DNA from: an uncultured bacterium
Lineage (GTDB): Bacteria > Bacillota > Clostridia > Lachnospirales > Lachnospiraceae
Assembly: GCA_905214855.1 (NCBI GenBank)
Contig: CAJMNU010000087.1
Coordinates: forward strand, 1 to 6,371
DNA length: 6,371 bases
Direction of reading: 5' to 3'
Numbering within the stretch: the stretch's first letter is position 1; every line of letters starts with the position of its first letter. Below, in pieces: positions 1-4,685 of the stretch. The position numbers and the translations under genes were made by a program. Below the pieces are notes generated by a model that worked only from the letters and a program-made list of their open reading frames with translations, did no database searches and was not told the origin of the DNA.

Positions 1-491
1 CAGGGATTTGGCAGCCTCATGAACGTCTCATGAATCAGATCTTACAGGCTATCAGGGATGTTGATGTAGAAGTAAGTGCTTCTCTCTCTTCTGTTGTGTC
101 TGCTATTGATAAGCAAACTACAGATCTGACAACAAATATCAATAAGAATGTGCAGGAAATACAGTCAAATATAGATAAAAATACAGATTCGCTTAAGAAT
201 GACTATAACAATTCTAGTATGACATCTGATAATGAGAAATTGAATAATAGTCTTTCTGAGTATGAGAAAGCTGAAGAAGAACTTTTTACAGATGCGAAAG
301 AGAATATAAATAATTTTGAATATGATTCTAGTATTTTTGTTCGTTATGTTCGTGTGTTTGAGGAGATCAGCAATTTTTTACAACAAATATATGTTACTTT
401 AGGTGCGCTCAATATCCCGATCGGCTTCTCTCTCACTCTCTCTGTTGCCTTGTTGTTCATCGGTTATTATCGCTTTAAAGGAGGGACATAA
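1..491 (+). CDS. Partial coiled-coil, membrane-anchored phage protein (C-terminal part; possible minor coat/adsorption protein)
   Basis: The frame is open from the left edge (first full codon at position 3), so this is the C-terminal 162 residues of a longer protein. An ATG at position 30 exists but has no ribosome binding site, so I do not take it as the start. The visible part begins with a short segment reading IWQPHERLMNQILQAIRDVD. A long polar stretch rich in Asn, Asp, Lys, Ser and Thr follows, with heptad-like spacing typical of coiled coils. The last 25 or so residues form a hydrophobic membrane segment ending in a short basic tail (YYRFKGGT). A large protein anchored by its C-terminus at the head of a filamentous-phage morphogenesis cluster fits a pIII-like adsorption or tip protein; that role is inferred from position and topology only. 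The stop codon overlaps the next ATG (TAATG), which suggests translational coupling. Confidence 0.7.
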   Translation, partial: GIWQPHERLMNQILQAIRDVDVEVSASLSSVVSAIDKQTTDLTTNINKNVQEIQSNIDKNTDSLKNDYNNSSMTSDNEKLNNSLSEYEKAEEELFTDAKENINNFEYDSSIFVRYVRVFEEISNFLQQIYVTLGALNIPIGFSLTLSVALLFIGYYRFKGGT

Positions 492-709
492 TGTTTCAAT
501 TCTTTGATGCAATAGCTGCTTTTATAACAACTATAGTAAATTTTGTGATCACTGTATTTGAGTTGCTTATTGAGCTTTTGAGATCTATTGTGCGTGCGGT
601 GACATGGCTTTTTGTCTGTGTCTCTTATCTTCCGCCTTTTCTCGTTGCTTTTGTGCTTGTTCCGATCAGTATAGCTATTATTTTTCAGGTATTAAATAAG
701 GGGTCTTGA
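491..709 (+). CDS. Small hydrophobic protein with two membrane segments, unknown function
   Basis: A 72-residue, strongly hydrophobic protein. It begins one base before the previous stop ends (TAATG) and has a good Shine-Dalgarno sequence, AAAGGAGGG, at 477-485. Two membrane segments can be seen, roughly residues 8-30 and 44-66, separated by a short loop with two Arg residues (LLRSIVRAV). I do not recognise the family. Short membrane proteins next to coat and Zot genes in filamentous phages are often minor virion proteins (equivalents of pVI, pVII or pIX) or assembly factors. Its place in a tightly packed operon supports a structural role, but nothing in the sequence proves it. Confidence 0.75.
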   Translation: MFQFFDAIAAFITTIVNFVITVFELLIELLRSIVRAVTWLFVCVSYLPPFLVAFVLVPISIAIIFQVLNKGS

Positions 710-710
710 T

Positions 711-929
711 ATGGGAGAATTTTTAACATTTTGTATTGGTATTTTGTCTGAGATTGTAAAGAGCTGGTTTAGTCTTGATCTGGGCGGATATAAATTCGGT
801 GATTTTATGGTTGGTCTGTTGGTGATTGCTGTGTTTATCTCTTCTCTTGTTGTGTCTTTCCGTCATCCTGTCCTGCATTCTTCTGATATGAAACCATTTA
901 AGACGGATAAAGGAGGAAAAGATGAATGA
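711..929 (+). CDS. Small one- or two-span membrane protein, probable minor coat protein
   Basis: A 72-residue protein beginning one base after the previous stop, with AAGGGG at 698-703 as ribosome binding site. An amphipathic N-terminal segment (about residues 3-18) is followed by a GGYKFGDF turn. A clear membrane helix then spans about residues 32-49 (MVGLLVIAVFISSLVVSF). The C-terminal tail is polar and basic (KPFKTDKGGKDE). This order (amphipathic helix, one membrane helix, positive tail) resembles that of inovirus coat proteins, whose basic end contacts DNA inside the particle. There is no cleavable signal peptide. The last eight bases overlap the next gene. The first codons share a 13-base match (gaatttttaacat) with the start of the small gene at 2390, which may reflect common descent or chance. 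Confidence 0.75.
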   Translation: MGEFLTFCIGILSEIVKSWFSLDLGGYKFGDFMVGLLVIAVFISSLVVSFRHPVLHSSDMKPFKTDKGGKDE

Positions 930-1575
930 ATTTAGTCTTGTTAAGAAATTTTGTGTTGTATTTTCTTGTGCTGTCTTTATTGCATTTTGCCCTTGTGCTG
1001 TCTATGCAGATCCCGTATCTACTCCCTCAGATGCGGATATCGAAGAAGTTTTTACAGATCAAGTATTTATTGAAAGCGATCTGGTTCCCGATGTGGAAGC
1101 AGTCCCTTATGAGGATTCCTCCAGTTTTTCGCTGCTTGATGAGAATTATCTTCCTAATGCTGTGCGTTTTGATGCTGTTATTAACGGTGTTTCTTATATC
1201 CTGTATTTTCCGTCTGATGTAGCTAATCGTCTTTCTGTAGATCAAAATAATCGTTTGTGGAATGTGTCTACCAGCAATGTTGTTGGACGTGCTTTTGAAT
1301 CTACATTTGATCCACTTCAAGATGAGGGGTACTCTATACATCTGACTCCTAGCCTTGGAAACAATTTTTCTACGCTGCATGAATACGGAAGTCCTAACTA
1401 TCTTCGTCATTACTACTACTCTTCTACTGATCGGCTTACTTATAGTGACAGATATGTTGTTGTTGAAGTTCAGAAGTCTTATATGCCTTATTTTGTCTCT
1501 GATAACTTGAATTATATTCTTTTGTTCCTGTTAGGGGGTGTGTTGCTTTGTTTGTTGAGAAGATCGTTGCGCTGA
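922..1575 (+). CDS. Secreted protein with C-terminal membrane anchor, candidate pIII-like adsorption/minor coat protein
   Basis: 217 residues with a strong ribosome binding site, AAAGGAGGAAAAG, just before the ATG. Residues 1-29 form a signal peptide: a basic start (VKK), a hydrophobic core, and a cleavage site VYA|DP after Ala29. Residues 30-75 are acidic and low in complexity (many Asp, Glu, Ser, Pro, Val), and residues 76-195 look like a compact beta-rich domain with many Tyr. A membrane helix at about 197-212 is followed by a basic stop-transfer end (RRSLR). The mature protein would sit outside the cell, anchored by its C-terminus, as pIII does before it is built into the phage tip. No known adhesion motif is visible, so host-receptor binding is inferred. 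The start overlaps the upstream gene by eight bases, and the next small gene begins inside its 3' end. Confidence 0.8.
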   Translation: MNEFSLVKKFCVVFSCAVFIAFCPCAVYADPVSTPSDADIEEVFTDQVFIESDLVPDVEAVPYEDSSSFSLLDENYLPNAVRFDAVINGVSYILYFPSDVANRLSVDQNNRLWNVSTSNVVGRAFESTFDPLQDEGYSIHLTPSLGNNFSTLHEYGSPNYLRHYYYSSTDRLTYSDRYVVVEVQKSYMPYFVSDNLNYILLFLLGGVLLCLLRRSLR

Positions 1576-1688
1576 TCGGGGAAGTTCCTAGTCAATTTGA
1601 ACCTGTCTTGTATGTGATGTGTCTTGTTATCTTCTTATGGCTTGTGGATGCTTTTTCTTATCTGCTTAGATATCTTGTGTGTAGGTGA
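1548..1688 (+). CDS. Very small one-span membrane protein with TTG start
   Basis: A 46-residue gene that a scan for ATG starts would miss. The frame opens inside the 3' end of the previous gene. The best start is TTG at 1548, with AGGGGG at 1533-1538 nine bases upstream. The protein starts MFVEKIVALIGEVPSQ, then has one membrane helix at about residues 23-41 (VLYVMCLVIFLWLVDAFSYLL), and ends in a short RYLVCR tail. The stop TGA overlaps an ATG of the next frame. Small proteins of this layout sit among the coat genes of filamentous phages of Gram-positive hosts, so a minor virion protein is likely, though no motif shows it. Support comes from the ribosome binding site, the typical membrane topology and the fit into an otherwise empty slot of the operon. 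Confidence 0.65.
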   Translation: MFVEKIVALIGEVPSQFEPVLYVMCLVIFLWLVDAFSYLLRYLVCR

Positions 1689-1693
1689 TGCTT

Positions 1694-1846
1694 ATGTTTG
1701 ATGATCTTATGCCTATTGTGACGTGGATTTTTGAAGAAACAAGAAAACTTGCTGATTTTGTTTGGAAATCTGGCTGGGTAGGAGTCGCTGTGATCTGCAT
1801 TCCTCTTGCCCGAAAGGTTGTCAATATTTTTAAAAGTATTTTTTGA
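1694..1846 (+). CDS. Very small one-span membrane protein, probable minor coat protein
   Basis: A 50-residue frame. The start at 1694 is preferred because TAGGTGA (1682-1688) lies at a proper distance. The in-frame ATG at 1688, which overlaps the previous stop, would have that site too close and would add only Met-Leu. The N-terminus is acidic and amphipathic (MFDDLMPIVTWIFEETRKL). A short hydrophobic helix follows at about residues 27-38 (GWVGVAVICIPL), then a basic C-terminus (ARKVVNIFKSIF). An acidic front, hydrophobic middle and basic end is the classic plan of inovirus coat proteins that need no signal peptide. It lies directly before the major coat gene, whose ribosome binding site begins within its stop region. 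Confidence 0.65.
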   Translation: MFDDLMPIVTWIFEETRKLADFVWKSGWVGVAVICIPLARKVVNIFKSIF

Positions 1847-1860
1847 AAGGAGGGTTATCT

Positions 1861-2142
1861 ATGCAACTAACAATCTTAAAAGTAAAGCAGCGTCTTGCGT
1901 ATCTTCTTCCGGGTATGTTTGCAATCTTGTTTGCCGTACCAGTTTATGCTACAGATAGTGAGACTACGCCTAAGATGTCTGACTTGCTCAGTTCTTTTAC
2001 TACGGTTGCGGCTTGGTTCTGGAAGGAGATCGGTCTTCTTCTTGCTTGGATCCTGAATCAACCTATTTTGTTACTTGCAATGTCTCTGTTTTTTGTTGGG
2101 GCTATTGTGTCCTTTTTTATCCGTGTATTTCATAGTGTGTAG
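1861..2142 (+). CDS. Major coat protein precursor with signal peptide (pVIII-like)
   Basis: 93 residues. The start at ATG 1861 is set by AAAGGAGGG at 1846-1854; an upstream in-frame TTG at 1843 would place that site inside the gene. Residues 1-30 are a signal peptide: Lys/Arg-rich front, hydrophobic core with a Pro-Gly, and cleavage motif VYA|TD after Ala30. The mature part of about 63 residues starts with an acidic, Ser/Thr-rich surface segment. An aromatic amphipathic helix follows, then a membrane helix at about 70-87, and a short basic end (FIRVFHSV). Short length, leader peptide and single membrane span match filamentous-phage major coat proteins. The mature part is repeated by the next gene: 42 of 55 aligned residues are identical from Met39 on. 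A terminator-like hairpin lies after the pair, as is typical behind abundant coat genes. Confidence 0.8.
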   Translation: MQLTILKVKQRLAYLLPGMFAILFAVPVYATDSETTPKMSDLLSSFTTVAAWFWKEIGLLLAWILNQPILLLAMSLFFVGAIVSFFIRVFHSV

Positions 2143-2322
2143 GAGGTGTGTTTTATGACAGCGCTATTAGGGTCTTTTACTGAAGTTGCCGCTTGGATGT
2201 GGAGTGAAGTAGGTCTTTTACTTAAATTTATTATTGCTCAGCCTATTTTACAACTTGCAATGTCTTTGTTTTTCATTGGGGCTATTGTGTCTTTCTTTAT
2301 CCGTGTGTTTCATAGTGTGTAA
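1975..2322 (+). repeat. Tandem duplication of the coat-protein coding segment (two 168-base units)
   Basis: Bases 1975-2142 and 2155-2322 are the same length (168 bases including the stop) and align without gaps, offset by 180 bases. The 3' thirds are nearly identical at DNA level, while the 5' halves differ at many third positions and several amino acids. The duplication is thus old enough to have diverged under selection for the protein sequence. The 12-base spacer carries the second ribosome binding site. Confidence 0.8.
2155..2322 (+). CDS. Second major-coat-like protein, a paralogue lacking the signal peptide
   Basis: 55 residues, beginning at ATG 2155 with AGGAGG at 2141-2146. It aligns without gaps to residues 39-93 of the preceding coat precursor, with 42 of 55 positions identical. 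The last 21 residues differ only by Val to Ile. It starts exactly where an internal Met of the first copy lies and so has no signal peptide. The aromatic helix, the QPIL turn, the membrane helix and the basic FIRVFHSV end are all kept. It arose by tandem duplication of the coat gene. Coat proteins without leaders are known: Pf3 coat inserts into the membrane on its own or with YidC, and Ff pVII and pIX also lack leaders. It may therefore be a working second coat or an end-cap protein. It is not a decayed copy, since the frame and ribosome binding site are intact. Confidence 0.75.
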   Translation: MTALLGSFTEVAAWMWSEVGLLLKFIIAQPILQLAMSLFFIGAIVSFFIRVFHSV

Positions 2323-2340
2323 CTCGGTTATTGTTTGTCG

Positions 2341-2373
2341 GGGCGATCGGGCTTACCTTTCGCCCTTTTTGTT
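2341..2373 (+). terminator. Rho-independent terminator-like hairpin after the coat genes
   Basis: GGGCGA (2341-2346) pairs with TCGCCC (2360-2365) across a 13-base loop, and TTTTTGTTT follows at once. An alternative inner pairing, GGGC (2349-2352) with GCCC (2362-2365), is also possible. The stem is only six pairs, so termination may be partial. That would fit strong coat expression with weaker read-through to the zot gene, as known for the terminator behind gene VIII of Ff phages. Confidence 0.65.
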
Positions 2374-2389
2374 TCTTATGAGGTGAAAT

Positions 2390-2548
2390 ATGATTGAATT
2401 TTTAACATCTTTTATTGAAATTTATCTGTTCCCTTGGAATCCGATTGGGCTTGATATGGAGCAAAATCCTATTATGTCTATGCTGCTCTGTGTCTTTGTT
2501 GTGTGTGGAATCGTATCAGTCTGGAGGCGTGTATGGTCTATTTTTTAG
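2390..2548 (+). CDS. Small one-span membrane protein just upstream of zot
   Basis: 52 residues, with AGGTGA at 2381-2386 before the ATG. An N-terminal amphipathic segment (MIEFLTSFIEIYLFPWNP) is followed by a polar linker. One membrane helix lies at about residues 29-44 (MSMLLCVFVVCGIVSV), and the tail is basic (WRRVWSIF). Its 3' end overlaps the start of the zot-like gene by 16 bases in another frame, which suggests coupled translation. I do not recognise the family. In filamentous phages the gene just before gene I is often pVI, a minor coat protein, but here the protein is much shorter than pVI (about 112 residues), so this is only a guess by position. The first codons share gaatttttaacat with the gene at 711. 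Confidence 0.65.
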   Translation: MIEFLTSFIEIYLFPWNPIGLDMEQNPIMSMLLCVFVVCGIVSVWRRVWSIF

Positions 2549-3285
2549 TGTTTATAGCTGGATGTCTTATCATATTTTATGTCTTATATCATGTCATAGC
2601 TTATAGAAATCCTTACAAGCTCTATATGGTCTTTGGTAATAAAGGTAGCGGTAAAACTACGCTCATGACAAAACTTGCTTTGCAGTATAAGAAAAAAGGC
2701 TGGAATGTATATTGTGATCGGGAGATACCGGGATGCTATCTTTTTAAGACAGAAGATTTTGGAAAGTATGCTTTTCCGCCTAACAGTCTTGTGCTGGTCG
2801 ATGAGGTCGGTCTTGTGTGGGATAACCGTAATTATAAGTCTTTCCCAGAGCATGTAAAAGTCTATTTTAAGTACCAGCGTCAATATAAGAACACAGTCTA
2901 TCTTTTTTCACAGAGCTTTGATGTAGATAAGAAGATCAGAGATCTGACTGATCATCTTTATATTGTGCAGAATTTCTTGAACATTTTCAGCATTGCAAGG
3001 CGTGTAACAAAGCACATCACTGTTGTTCATGCGAACAAGTCCGCAGTTGGTGAAAGTAAAATTGCAGATGATTATAGTATTGATTCGCTGTTGTGGTTCT
3101 GGTGTGGTACCGTTCGTGTTACATATATACCGCATTGGGTGAAGTATTTTAAGAGTTTTGATCCTCCGCAGCTTCCGCTCTCTCAAGCCGATCTGCTCCC
3201 TGACTTGCCGCAACGGCAGCCAGCGTGGGCGGCTGCCGTGAAGGAAAGGCAGGAAATATTGAAAAAGTGGAACCGGAAGCGATAG
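2533..3285 (+). CDS. zot: Zot/pI-like filamentous phage assembly ATPase
   Basis: 250 residues. The start at ATG 2533 is fixed by GGAGG at 2523-2527; an upstream GTG frame start at 2503 has no such site. Residues 2-22 form an N-terminal membrane helix. The Walker A motif is GNKGSGKT at 35-42 and Walker B is LVLVDE at 86-91. This is the zonula occludens toxin-like (Zot domain) P-loop family, whose phage members (pI in Ff) power assembly and export of the particle through the inner membrane. Ff pI (about 348 residues) has its membrane span late in the chain and a periplasmic tail that meets the pIV secretin. Here the membrane span is at the front and no outer domain exists, which suits a host without an outer membrane. 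The C-terminus is Pro/Gln-rich, then basic (KKWNRKR). The final 70 bases hold a GC-rich hairpin. Confidence 0.92.
   Translation: MVYFLVFIAGCLIIFYVLYHVIAYRNPYKLYMVFGNKGSGKTTLMTKLALQYKKKGWNVYCDREIPGCYLFKTEDFGKYAFPPNSLVLVDEVGLVWDNRNYKSFPEHVKVYFKYQRQYKNTVYLFSQSFDVDKKIRDLTDHLYIVQNFLNIFSIARRVTKHITVVHANKSAVGESKIADDYSIDSLLWFWCGTVRVTYIPHWVKYFKSFDPPQLPLSQADLLPDLPQRQPAWAAAVKERQEILKKWNRKR
3213..3239 (+). repeat. GC-rich perfect inverted repeat inside the 3' end of zot
   Basis: ACGGCAGCC (3213-3221) and GGCTGCCGT (3231-3239) are perfectly complementary, nine pairs of which seven are G-C, around the loop AGCGTGGGC. The local base composition is far richer in G and C than the rest of the phage genes. There is no T-run after it, so it is not a terminator. 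Together with the hairpin at 3282-3313 it makes a pair of strong stem-loops at the end of the assembly genes, where single-stranded phages may keep packaging or complementary-strand start signals. Confidence 0.55.
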
Positions 3286-3313
3286 GCGAACCGCCGCCAG
3301 GCGGGGAGCCTAT
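3282..3313 (+). repeat. GC-rich hairpin after zot, candidate packaging signal or single-strand origin
   Basis: The outer stem ATAGGC (3282-3287) pairs with GCCTAT (3308-3313). The inner stem CCGCC (3291-3295) pairs with GGCGG (3300-3304) around the tetraloop GCCA. Between them lie GAA and GGA, which can form purine-purine pairs and keep the helix continuous. The zot stop codon lies in the left outer arm. No T-run follows, which argues against a terminator. In Ff phages the packaging hairpin lies just after the last assembly gene, so a similar role is possible, as is a start site for complementary-strand synthesis; neither is shown. Confidence 0.5.
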
Positions 3314-3316
3314 TAC

Positions 3317-3345
3317 TTGACAATACCAACACTTAACACTACTTT
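3317..3345 (+). promoter_or_regulatory. Possible promoter for the replication initiator gene
   Basis: A perfect -35 box TTGACA (3317-3322) is followed after 17 bases by TACTTT (3340-3345), which matches only three of six bases of the -10 consensus. It lies 31-60 bases upstream of the rep start codon, and the gap between the genes has no other candidate of this quality. The good -35 and poor -10 could mean a weak or activated promoter. Confidence 0.4.
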
Positions 3346-3375
3346 TTATCGAAAAAATGGAAAGGAATGAAAAAA

Positions 3376-4197
3376 ATGGAACCTTTTAATGTGAAAGTAA
3401 GGACATTTCCTGATGCATCGAAACAAGTGAAGATTTATAGTAAGACATTTATCCCTACTGCTCATGTTCCTCCTGATCGTGAGAGAGAGCCGTTCCATCG
3501 TACATTTGCAAAAGTAATTAAAGAGAGGACGATTGAAGAGCATTTTGATAATGTGTCACAAGAATCTTTAAGACGTACTAAATCGAAAATTTATGATTAT
3601 GCAAGGTGCAATCAATGGGAATATTTTGTGACATTTACATTTAGCAAGGATAAAGTTAACAGGTATGACTATTCGGAATGTACAAAGAAGCTAAGTAAGT
3701 GGTTAAATAACTTGAAATCAAAGAATAAAGATCTAAAGTATGTTGTAGTGCCTGAACGGCATAAAGATGGAGCTTTTCATTTCCATGGGCTTTTTAGTGG
3801 GTTGAATCAAAAAGAAATCAAGTATTCTGGTCGTAATGTTATAAAACGTGTTAAAAGTGAGAATCGCAGCAAGTTTATAAAGACTTCACAACAAATTTTC
3901 TTGTTCTCAAGCTATAAGTTAGGCTGGATGTCTGCAACTAAAGTGCAGTCGCAAGAAAGATGCTGCATGTATATCACTAAGTATATAACGAAAGATCTGT
4001 GTTCTGTTACTTTTGGAAAGAAACGATACTGGGCAAGTAGAAATTTAGATGTGCCATTCGAAGAAACATTGTATTTAGACGCAACAGATCGCTTCATTCT
4101 GAAAGGTGAGTTAACAGAAGAAGCGACCTATCACAAAAACTTATGCGCCCAAAGAGCCGACTTTACGCAATATGTTGACATTTTTGAGCTATCTTAA
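3376..4197 (+). CDS. rep: HUH-type rolling-circle replication initiator (Rep endonuclease)
   Basis: 273 residues. ATG 3376 is preferred because AAAGGA (3361-3366) lies nine bases upstream; the in-frame ATG at 3367 abuts that site. The three motifs of rolling-circle initiators are present in order. Motif 1 is YFVTFTFS at about 83-90. Motif 2 is the metal-binding HUH, FHFHG with His135 and His137, preceded by PERHKDG with Glu127. Motif 3 is YITKYITK at 199-206, with candidate nicking residues Tyr199 and Tyr203 and nearby Lys202 and Lys206. Such enzymes nick one strand at the double-strand origin, stay joined to the 5' end through tyrosine, and reseal after one round, giving single-stranded circles. 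The gene is alone between a possible promoter and a strong terminator, and the likely origin structures lie just downstream. Length and motifs look complete, so the protein should be active. Confidence 0.9.
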   Translation: MEPFNVKVRTFPDASKQVKIYSKTFIPTAHVPPDREREPFHRTFAKVIKERTIEEHFDNVSQESLRRTKSKIYDYARCNQWEYFVTFTFSKDKVNRYDYSECTKKLSKWLNNLKSKNKDLKYVVVPERHKDGAFHFHGLFSGLNQKEIKYSGRNVIKRVKSENRSKFIKTSQQIFLFSSYKLGWMSATKVQSQERCCMYITKYITKDLCSVTFGKKRYWASRNLDVPFEETLYLDATDRFILKGELTEEATYHKNLCAQRADFTQYVDIFELS

Positions 4198-4280
4198 TTA
4201 TAGCATATATAACAGAATTAAGCAAATGAATGTGTGCAGCCACAACAATTTTTGTTTTTGTACTAGCTGTAGACGCTCTC

Positions 4281-4328
4281 CAAAAAAATAGATCTGGGTA
4301 GGTGTTCCTCCCAGATCTATCTTTTTGG
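4281..4328. terminator. Strong bidirectional terminator between rep and the minus-strand regulator
   Basis: ATAGATCTGGG (4288-4298) pairs perfectly with CCCAGATCTAT (4310-4320). The inner AGG/CCT closes a TGTT tetraloop with one bulged T. Flanking CCAAAAA (4280-4286) and TTTTTGG (4322-4328) extend the symmetry with one mismatch. The right side gives a T-run for plus-strand transcripts from rep, and the left A-run gives a T-run for minus-strand transcripts from the regulator. Confidence 0.9.
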
Positions 4329-4339
4329 GCGGGGCGCAA

Positions 4340-4399
4340 GGATTACGTTAATACGTAATTTTTCAAGAGGTGCTTGAAAAATAGTATTAACGTCAATCC
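4340..4399. repeat. Long two-part inverted repeat, candidate replication origin
   Basis: GGATT plus ACGTTAATAC (4340-4354) pairs with GTATTAACGT, one extra C, and AATCC (4384-4399). Inside it TTTTTCAAG (4359-4367) pairs perfectly with CTTGAAAAA (4373-4381) around AGGTG. In all 24 pairs can form over 60 bases, with a small asymmetric internal loop (GTAA against TA). The right outer arm covers the last codon of the regulator gene. There is no T-run on either side, and another strong terminator stands next to it, so termination is not the obvious role. Its position directly after rep makes a double-strand origin or a regulator-controlled site plausible. The left arm also holds a second self-complementary set, ATTACGT-TAAT-ACGTAAT. 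Confidence 0.55.
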
Positions 4400-4596
4400 A
4401 AATCGTTATCTCTGCCCCCCCCCTCTTCTGTTATCTCGATTTCTCCATGATCTGCTTCGTATTGATCAATGTGCTTTTTACATAGATATTCAATTTCTTT
4501 TGCAAGGCTTCTGCTGTTCTTTTCTGCAATGTATTTCATTTTGTCTATTATCCACTGCTCTGTGTTTGCTCTCATAATTGGTTTTTTTGATGGCAT
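4393..4596 (-). CDS. Arc-like ribbon-helix-helix DNA-binding regulator
   Basis: 67 residues. AAAGGAG (complement of 4608-4614) lies 11 bases before the ATG. Residues about 5-12 (KPIMRANT) would form the DNA-contacting beta strand. Residues 13-26 (EQWIIDKMKYIAEK) and 30-47 (SLAKEIEYLCKKHIDQYE) would form the two helices, with the turn NSRS between them. This matches the Arc/MetJ ribbon-helix-helix fold, which binds palindromic operators as dimers of dimers. The tail is acidic and ends GGGRDNDLD; the three Gly come from a run of nine G. It is the only minus-strand regulator in the phage part, faces away from the binding-protein gene, and has an operator-like palindrome in front of it. It is probably a repressor of itself and of the rightward promoter. 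Confidence 0.8.
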   Translation of the reverse strand: MPSKKPIMRANTEQWIIDKMKYIAEKNSRSLAKEIEYLCKKHIDQYEADHGEIEITEEGGGRDNDLD

Positions 4597-4621
4597 TAGT
4601 TTGTTTTCTCCTTTCGGTAGG

Positions 4622-4650
4622 TTGACAGTATACTTACTTTGTGCTATCCT
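4622..4650 (+). promoter_or_regulatory. Strong rightward promoter
   Basis: TTGACA (4622-4627) is perfect, the spacer is 17 bases, and the -10 box is TATCCT (4645-4650) with a TGC extension just before it. It points to the single-strand-binding gene at 4932, leaving a leader of roughly 270 bases that runs antisense to the small peptide gene at 4686-4754. It shares bases with the minus-strand promoter described next. Confidence 0.7.
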
Positions 4651-4655
4651 GACAG
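4627..4655 (-). promoter_or_regulatory. Leftward promoter of the regulator gene, overlapping the rightward one
   Basis: Read on the minus strand, CTGTCA (complement of 4650-4655) is followed after 17 bases by TATACT (complement of 4627-4632). That leaves about 30 bases to the regulator's start codon. The two promoters lie almost fully on top of each other, so polymerases would compete for the site, a common plan for phage switches. Confidence 0.6.
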
Positions 4656-4675
4656 TAGGTACAAAGTATACCTAC
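4655..4675. promoter_or_regulatory. Operator-like palindrome next to the divergent promoters
   Basis: GTAGGTA (4655-4661) and TACCTAC (4669-4675) are perfect inverted arms separated by CAAAGTA. The core AAGTATAC is echoed by the palindrome AGTATACT at 4627-4634. TGACAGTA also occurs twice, at 4623-4630 and 4650-4657, 27 bases apart. Such repeated half-sites suit binding of the Arc-like dimer encoded next door. Confidence 0.55.
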
Positions 4676-4685
4676 CTCAAAATAA

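Noticed and set aside
703..712. TCTTGATA, similar to the nick site of pC194-type plasmids, also partly repeated at 2450
   Set aside because: It is explained as gene-junction and coding sequence, has no hairpin around it, and short matches like this are expected by chance in AT-rich DNA.
926..1410. Frames in other phases on both strands within the secreted-protein gene
   Set aside because: The 922-1575 frame has a strong ribosome binding site, a signal peptide and a membrane anchor; the others have none of these.
1843..1860. TTG start upstream of the major coat gene
   Set aside because: It would put the ribosome binding site AAAGGAGGG inside the gene and lengthen the signal peptide by six odd residues.
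4340..4399. Reading the long hairpin as a CTX-type single-strand attachment site because its arms hold TTACGTTAA, near the XerD half-site TTATGTTAA
   Set aside because: It lies inside the prophage rather than at its border, and the other half of a Xer site is not visible.
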